Positions 38,101 through 47,100 of a DNA stretch of 62,000 bases are shown piece by piece. The notes under the pieces were generated by a model that worked only from the letters and a program-made list of their open reading frames with translations, was not told the DNA's origin and ran no database searches. The stretch is from assembly GCA_015680685.1 (NCBI GenBank), contig MNCI01034664.1, positions 1,195,948-1,257,947 of the forward strand, given 5' to 3'. The stretch's first letter is position 1. The number at the start of each line of letters is the position of its first letter. Source of the DNA: Gnetum montanum (taxonomy: Eukaryota; Streptophyta; Gnetopsida; Gnetales; Gnetaceae). Made by a program: the position numbers and the translations under genes.

Positions 38101-41100
38101 CAAAGGATATCTTTGACAACAAAGATTAGATTTTGAAGAAAGCTTTTCTCCTATCTCATGAATGGAATCCATGAAAATCTTTCTTGCTATTGCTGCTCAA
38201 GCTGGCCATGCAATTTATCAACTAGATGTGGCCTTTGCATTTCCTAATGGCTATGTTAATGAAGAGGTATATGTGGAGCAACCACCATGTTTCATTGATG
38301 AAGAAAAAAAATCATGTCTACAAGCTCCAAAAAACATTATATGGGCTTAAGCAAGCTCCACGTGCTTGGTATGCCTGAATTTATACATTTTTTCATGCAA
38401 GTAGGCTTCACCAATCTTCAATCCAAAACAACCATTCATAAAAAGGTATATAGTGATGATTATATTTTTCTTTGTTTATACGTAGATGATTTAATCTATT
38501 TCTGATTTACAATTGCATTAGGAAATAACTTTCTTAATGCCATGAAAATGAATTTGAAATGTCTAACTTGGGGAAGATATCATATTTTTTGGGTTTTCAA
38601 GTTATGCAAAGATCAAAATCAATTTCGATATGCCAAATGAAATTTGCCCAATCGTTAATTGAGAAATTTGGCATGAGTAATTGTAATGTCTCAGATACAC
38701 CACTCTCCCTTGTTATGCAACTTACCAAGGATGACACATCCCCATCCTTCAATCCTTCATTATACCATTCCCTTGTTGGTAGTCTCATGTATCTTTCCAA
38801 TACCCATCTAGACATCCAATTTCTTGTAAATTATTTCTCCCGGTTCATGCAAGATCCACATAAAACTAAAATTGAAACTAAAACTAAATTTGTATTTATG
38901 TCCTTTGATACCCTTTTGGATTTGTCAAACTGTATCAATTTCAAATTTCCTTTTACAGAATATTTTTGTCCCTAGAGAGTGTTGTGTACTAGAATCGAAG
39001 TTGTGAGTAGGGTTTACAGAATATTTTTGGCCATAGAGAGTGTTGCGTACTAGAATCGAAGTTGTGAGTAGGGTTTTCATGAATGCTTCATACTTCTTGC
39101 ACATTACTTCTCACCATCACTAGTATTTCACTACTTCCTTGGAACTGATTGGTTTAGTTCCAGAAGTGAGGTAAATTTGTTGAGGTCCTCTTTCATCTTC
39201 ATCCCTCACTTGATGCATTGCACTACAATTGTGAATGCCTATATTGCCAACTTCATTTGGTCAGAGTTCCTTAGAAGTTGATGAGTTTGATGATGTTTAC
39301 TGCTTGTAGGTTTTTTGGGCATGTATATATTACCCTTTCTATTAAATCAAAATAAGAGTCGTGCGCTTCCTATTGTTTTTTCTGATGAGCTTGTGCAGTT
39401 GGTGGTACTTATTGATGATGATGTCTTCCTAGTGGAATTTGTTGCTATTTTGGCAACTGGTATAATCACATTCTTTTAGATTCCAATATTTGTGATGGAG
39501 TCTTTACATTTAGAGGGTCTTGTCCCCTTCCGCTCCCAAGAGACTGGAATCTTTGCATGTATCTCAGCCAAAGTTTGACCCTACTTCAATAGATGGGATT
39601 TGGCTCTATCATCCAATGTGATGAGCTACTCCTTTGTCTATACATAGATGATGTCTGGAAAATCATAATTTGACATGGCTTTGGAATGAACGCCTTGTAG
39701 TTCTTTGTATTTGTGCCATAACTAGGAATGAGTTTTGGTTGTGCACAGGGTTGCAGATTTTGCAGGTGTTTAGACGAGATGAATGCATAAGACCATGAAA
39801 CAAAAATTCTGAATCTTTTCATATTTGGAGTATATCTTGTTCACATTTTGGGAGGTACTTTTTGGTGTCTTACTGGGAGGTTATTCATTGTTTAGAATGC
39901 TGTCTATTGTTTCTTCCCACAAATAGGCAGGTAACTTATTGTGTATTACCATTAATCTGACCATATCGGAAGTGAAAATCCTAATCCTAAAACAATGAAA
40001 ACCCTAAACCTAAAACAGCATAGGAAGAGGTCCTTCCTCTCTCTATGTGTGATGTTCTGGATGAATCAGTTAAACATGTGTATTTTGACTTATTTTTATT
40101 GCATTCTAGATACACGTATTCATTGTTTCTCTTGTGTTGGCTCCAAGCATTTGCATCTTGAAGACTACACACTTGCTTTGATGCCATCACCTGCATTGAA
40201 ACTAATGAACATGTTCTGTTATATTCTTTTTCAGGGCTAATGTTTTAAAAAATTCACATGGACACTTTTTCTTCTCTATGTAATTGTGTAGTTAGTAGAG
40301 TTTGAAACTACTCTATTAATGGGGTTCTTTTCGGTTTCTTTGCTGCTTGGTATTGATGTTGATGATTCCTTCTCTCTTCATTGTCCATGTCCAACAAATA
40401 AAGCATGTTTTTTAGGCAACATGCTAATCAGCATATTGTTTATGTTCACCAGGTTTGTTATTTCAAATTATGTATCACTTTTCAAATCACGTATGCCATA
40501 TGAACAGGTTTGTTGATTGTTGTTTTTATTACTACTTTGTTTTTGAACGTGAAAAATTATAGTAAAATCATTTATGGAAATGAACTTGGAATGCCAAATT
40601 AACAAATTTACTCAAAACTATTAAATTAGGTTTTGCGTCATCAGGTATGCTCTTTATTGATGACTTCATTACGAGCCACAGGAGAGGTTAGTTTCTCCAG
40701 AACTGAAACTATGAGACGTTTTACAATTTTGTTCTCAGAAGAGGCATGAAGTTTTTTAATCTGGATCTGTGGCATCCTATATTTTATTTCTAACCAAGCT
40801 GTATTATATTGGACTAGCTTGAAGGTGAGGCAGGGGAGCCAGCATTTCGTCGTTTAGTCTTAAGATCTGTATCCCATCTTGTTAGACTATACAGCTCTTC
40901 ATTGGGAACTGAATGTGAGGTAACGGGATTTAAGCATCAGCATAACATTGCACTACTATGCAAAATTCTTCCTAGTATAAAAACATTAACACTTTAACAT
41001 AATTTGTTTCAAAGAATCCATTTTGTAAATAGAAATGTGACATAGAGTGCTCAGTTTTCGTGATTGGCTGAAATCCATTTGGTTGAGTTTCTTCTTAGCA

Positions 41101-44100
41101 TGCATCATTCATCTAACAAACATTTACTGTTTTGCAGGTTTTTCTAAATATGTTGATAAAAATAACGAATCTTGACTTGCTGTTGTGGTATCGTATCATG
41201 GCTCTTGAAGTTCTAAGGGTAGACATTGTTGTACATTAATTTTGATTTTCCTATTTAAGTTTCATTATAGATTCACTATCATGGTTACTTGAGAATTCAA
41301 CTGTTAGGTTTTCTTGCAGAGTTTCTGTGTTGAAGCACGTGTGCTACGCATGTTCTTCCAAACTTTTGACTCGTAAGAATACTTGATATGCTATCATTGA
41401 CTTGTTTAATGAAAATTAAATCTCAGTTGATCTTTTTATTGATATAGACACAAGGATATGTGCATTGAGCTCACCAAATTCATCTAACAAGAATGATGTT
41501 TTGGAAAAGAAATAAGAAAAACTAGGAAGCATCCTATTAACTCAGCGCATAATTCATGGTAAATATAAACGTCAAATTTCAAAATGTGAATGGCCTTGTG
41601 AAACGTAGTCAGCTGTAAACAAAATAAAGCAACAAAATTAGAAACTAATACATGGCATGCATGGATGCACAGACCATGATATAGGGTGTAACATTAGTAT
41701 AATATAACTGAGGATTGTAAGTTACAGTTATTTGTGTGTCATGAATGTGCTGATAGTCCAATAATTGTAGCCAATGAATACAAGGCCACCATGTTTTTTT
41801 TTTTGAAAAAGGTCAGGCTGGATAAAATTAATCAAAAGAATATGTACAAACAGGACCTAGATCCCAAAAGAAAAAAGGAAAGAAAGAAAAAAACAGGGTA
41901 GACAAGCCCCACGCTGCCCATCCCTAGGGAGAAGTACCCCTGAAACACAAGCCATACGGATCGGGGAGCCACCTCCAGAACCCAAAAACGAGGCTTAATC
42001 GGCAATACAAAATAGCCCACTGAAAGTGGCCCTATTGCAAAACTACTTGTTTTACTGGGACCATCAGAAAAGAGGGAAACCAGTTTGGCAAGAGAAAAAC
42101 CAGAACCCAGAAATAAACCAAAAATGTCCAACCATGCATAGGCCAGCAAACAACAGTAGCAGGGGCCTCTCAATCATGGTGGGGTAGACTGGAGCAGGCA
42201 CATCTGGGTTGCACCCTGGAGTGGACTCTGTTGAAGATCTCCCATTGGTGCTCTGAAGCCATAAAAGCAGCAACCTCTTGGAACTGAATGAATTCCTGTT
42301 CCTTCCTACACCATCAGCATGTTGGAACGAAGATGCCATAACATTTAGGGCATTTTTGAAAGTCAACATTATGGCAAAGAACTATAGTGTTTTGGAAATT
42401 GCAAATTTGAGGAAATCTTTGTACTATCACTGACTAAACAGGGATACACGTTGTTCAAATTAAATTTTATTTTTCATGATGCAATGCTAAATTTGTGTGC
42501 TTTGAACATTTAGTTCATTGTATGTGTTTATCGAGGGTAAGGATATGCTTGTTGATTAATCCACCAGGTGAATCTATTTTTCTGTTAAATTATACAAGAT
42601 AAATGAAAAAATTTGGTTCAACACAGGAGGCCAAGTTAAGTAAGTTTCATGTTGTTGACTAATGTATGACAAATAAAGGCACGAAAGTCAATTTTAATGT
42701 TCTTTTTTTTTTTTTTGAAATTTTTAACCATTGCGGTTGCAGCAACTTTTAAACAACATTCCTTGAATTTTGTTGGAGGCTAGACACAAAAAATGTTTGT
42801 TTATCAGAGATTAGCCGTCTGGTTGGTTGACGTAGAACCTTAAATTATACTGACATGGCACAGTTTGCAAGTCAATTTCTCTGGTTTTCAGACAATCAGT
42901 CGCTATAATGACTATGATATGCTTGAGTTTGCAGTCTATTCGATAGATAAACAGTGAAAAAGTATCGAGGCTCTTTAGAGGAGCTTTTCTACTTCACAAG
43001 TTGGTTAGTAGCAAGCTCCTTGGGGATTTAGCAAGCAAGTTTCTTAGTATACTATGTCAGCGGTGCTTTACTGGTTGAGTCCCCTAGCACCCTGGTTATT
43101 GGGATCACATAAAGTGCGAGATCTTATACATAGAATGCACAATTTGTTGATTATATAAATATAAAAGAAATATCATTATATAAATTATTTAGATAACTAT
43201 TTCACTAGCCGTTTAATAGTACTGAATTGTTTAAAGCAGGTTTATTTTTTCCAGTTCTTTGTTTCATTCAACTCAAAACAAAGTCTCTACTAGCAACTAA
43301 TGTGACCTGAAAGAGCCTTAATAGTAATTCTTCCCATTCCACAGGCTACACTTTCCCTATTAATCTTACGTTGACTAGTTCAGACTTATACTTGAGCTAC
43401 ATTATTACTTGCAAGAGCCATGGATTTCTTAGAAACAAACCTGGGATATAATAGATCCTTGAAATAGTAGAAAGCCTTTTAAGTGCTAATGGATGTACAA
43501 ACCCAAGAGTTGCATGTTTTTCACGATGTGGTATAAATTTTTGTTTATGGTGTGTTTTAGTGGTGTGCATGGTGTTATTAAGGTTTTTCGGTGTTTCCAA
43601 ACTAGTTATACGTTTAAGTTTGTTTTTATACTTTGTTAATTCTGTTCTGTTTGAAAATAATTTCAGGCAACCTGGTAATACAAACATTGTGGCTGGGATG
43701 ACTAGAGCACTTGCACAAGTGGTTATTAACTTGCAGGTATATTTGATATTACTGCAATAAAGCCATTGTGACTTGGAACCAATTTTTATAAATAAATTTC
43801 TTGTAAGGCTACTCTTGATTCCTACCAAATCGGAAGGGATCCTAAAAATGAAATTAAGTAATCAATGTCTGAACGTTATATAAGCTTTGCTGATGATGCT
43901 TGCTCTTTCATTTTATAGAGAAATGAGCATTTGTTCTGAATTCTTCTGTGCTTAACCCTAGTCACAAGCATTTACTTGTAACGCAAAAAACTAATTATGC
44001 GATTTATTTATTTAATTCTGAAAGAGCAGTATCTTTAATGCACACTCTAACTGTTACCGAGTACATCTGAAGTAGCTGTTAACTGAATACTATTTATTCT

Positions 44101-47100
44101 CTCTCTAATCCTTGAGAAATTGATTGTAATTAATGGTAAATCTACTATGATTCAAAGCATGTTCTGAAAAAAAAAAAAGCATTCTATGGATGTTACAATA
44201 CATAATAATAGGGTGCAAGTTTGATTTATGGTGAATGCACTGTTACATTTTCGATCCTTTTGGTCTATACAGATGTAATTAAGCTTCAACTTCAACTTCA
44301 GTTTTAGTGTAATAGAAACTTGGTCATAAACTGTTTCAGCATGATGGAGATTGATGCCAACATTGTAATGATTGAATGTTATTTTTAGAAAACCTTGTGA
44401 TTTGCAGATTCTGTACCTTAACAATATATTAATAAGAGATGGTTGCAGAGCAGTCACAGATGTTGGTACCCTCCCACTAGTATTGCTCCTTTCTGGCCTC
44501 ACTAGTATTGCTTCTTTGTGGCCTTGTCTCTTTCCTGTAGATCCTCTTCCTTCTCACTAGGCGCTCTTGGTCCCTTTTTGCCATTTTCGGTGCCCAGTTA
44601 GCCTCCTCTTCAGTTCGCATCCTTGCCTTAATCTCAATGGCAACCTGACAAAGCTTTGTAGTGAACTTGGCCTCTAGGTTCTTGTGGATTTCCTCCTCTG
44701 CCTACTGTAGTTGCTATTGGTACCTTGGTTGTTAGATTGTGGTGATTCTTGCTAGTTTGTGGTCGATTCTTACCTGTTAGATCTTTGTTTGGGCCCCAAA
44801 ATTGCTCTTAGCTCCGTCATACCTACAAGAGAAGAAGATGAGGATGCCAATTCTTGGGCCGGTTGTTGTCACTCATAAATGTATGAAATTAATGGGGTTT
44901 CATTGCAACAAGCTCCACTCATAAATGTGTCGATTCTAGTTTGTCAAATCTTGTAACAAGATTGCAACAAGATTTTAAGATTCTAGTTTGTGGTCGATTC
45001 TTACCTCATAATCTTGTACGTTTTTAGTCCACTCATTGTTAATAATTGCAAAAAATAAGGGATTAAAGCATATCCTTGATGTGGTCCTACCTTTAGAGGG
45101 AAGTTAGTAGTTTCTCCATAGATAATGTGAATTCTAATTGTGGCTTCATTTGGGTCTTCTGACCGCTTTCGCGGTGGGGGGTTTCATTCCCTAGCTTTGT
45201 ACAACTTTTTTTTACCTGTTAATATAATTCTGTTTGACCATTTCTAAAAAAGGAAAGAAGAAAAAAAAGAAGGTCCATAGTTGATCTTGCAGGCATAAAA
45301 TCAAACTAATTCTAAGAAATAGTTGATTCCTAGCTTGAATGTTGTTTTATAACTACTTTTTATAACTTCATGTCATGACTCATAAACTTGATTTTTTAGC
45401 TGTTGCCAAAGTTTTGAATGTCTCCTTTGTTTTCATAGATAGGTATTATAGTGCTTCTTCTTCAATCATCTAACATTTACCGTTCTGAACTTTGCTGAAT
45501 GTATTTGTCAACCATGTAACCTATGTATCTCCCATGGGTTTTCAAGCCTCTCTATAGGGATACTATATGGTGCTTTTGCTTTACCATTCTTTATCCTCAT
45601 TAGAGCTTTCTTTCCCTCTAAAGCTGTATCCTTTGTGAATCCTTTCCTAACTTGTCCTTATTGCTTGCACATGTCATTGAAATTGCTTTAGACAAGGATG
45701 GTCTCTTGCTATGGAATTTATTGCATTAACCCATCTGAAGAATCTCAAAAGGTTTTCTTACTCAAGCCAACTTGAGATGCATATATACTCAGAATATTAA
45801 TAATTTCTTTTTTTGAAGACAATCTTAATGCTCATGATCCTATAACCTCGTTGAGTAACTTCTAGTACTTTGTCCATCTATTGATTAACCACTATCGTTA
45901 AATCATTTTCGAAGTTCTCTCCTTCCACAATAGGAAAGCTTAAAATTTTCACCAATGTCCTTTGTATTCTCTTTTCTTTGCTTTGTCTTTTTTTTCATAA
46001 GCAAGCTTTGTTGACTCTTCTTCGCTTTATCAAATCCATTATTTTGTTGGTTTTCATTATCAATATGCCTATATTCCAAGTAGCCCTCGAAAACCTTGAA
46101 TTCCTTCCTTGGGTCTTAGGTTGAAATTGGTGTTTTACCCATACCTATCCAAGGTGTTGTGGCAACCCTTGCCTGTTTGACACAACTAGGTGCTGTTGTT
46201 GTGTGTTGCTTTTAAGGAATGCAGTAGCAAACCCTTGCTTTTTTTTTTCTCATAACAACTGGGTACCTTATGTTGTTTTGTATCATTTCTGGGGCATATT
46301 CTAGTAAGTATTTGTTCATTTCTCACAGTAATCAGACTCTTGCATTGTTGTGTATCACATATGGGAAACTAGCCCTTGAGAATCCATTTTATGGGTTTAG
46401 GACCAACTAGTACTGCCATGGATGGAGAATGGACATTTAACTTTGATTTACGTTGCCCACCATTTTCCCAGAAATTGAGGCACCTTTAGGAGGAAATGAG
46501 TCTTAAGGTATCTTACAGTGTTTTCAAGGTCCTATATCTACTTGCTTTTAAATGGGATGACTACTTGTGTGTCATTTTATTCAATACTATCATGGGTGGA
46601 ACAACCCGAAGGTGCAGAATTCTTCCATTGCTATGTATTGCAACCAGGAAACTAGCCCTTGAGAATCCATTCTATGGGTCTAGGACCAGCCAGTACTCCC
46701 ATGGATGGAGAAAAGACATTTTACTTCTACTAATGTTGCGCCGTTTTTGAAACTGTTGGATAAATCCAATTTTTGGAGATCCAAAGTCTTTTTTAGGTTA
46801 GTTCTGCTATTTTGGAACGTTTTTGTTTCCAGGTGGGAGTTACTACAGATTTCTATTTTGAAAAAAAAAAGTTACCGCGCAAAATTGGAAACTTTTGTAT
46901 TTTTTATTGAACGAATTTTTTTTCATCGAAAGAGGAAAAAGAAAAAACTGAAAAAAAAAGCCACACGCAGTGGGTTCGCTGAAGTTTTTTTTTTCAGTAA
47001 TTATATCAGATTTGGGAATAATTTGATTCTAATGGGAAATCCTTTTCTAGTAAATCAATTTAGATCTTAAGCATAGAGGACTTACTTTATATCGTATTGG

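Larger units (their letters stand above)
36572..38975 (+). mobile_element. Copia element lacking integrase (Copia-1)
   Basis: Gag, zinc knuckle, protease, pre-integrase, reverse transcriptase and connection/RNase H start follow each other on the plus strand. The pre-integrase segment (to about 37895) runs directly into the start of the reverse transcriptase, so the integrase core and linker, normally well over 1 kb, are missing. No 3' LTR was found; the element stops near 38975, before the RNase H core. Frameshifts are few, which suggests it is younger than the Gypsy remnants. Confidence 0.85.

Noticed and set aside
38944-39030. Possible extra MON2 exon after TTTTACAG
   Set aside because: The reading frame does not match MON2, and exons F and G already join seamlessly.
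46705-47070. 121-codon ORF as a small host gene
   Set aside because: Lys/Phe-rich composition comes from A and T runs; no domain, no start context and no homology that I recognise.
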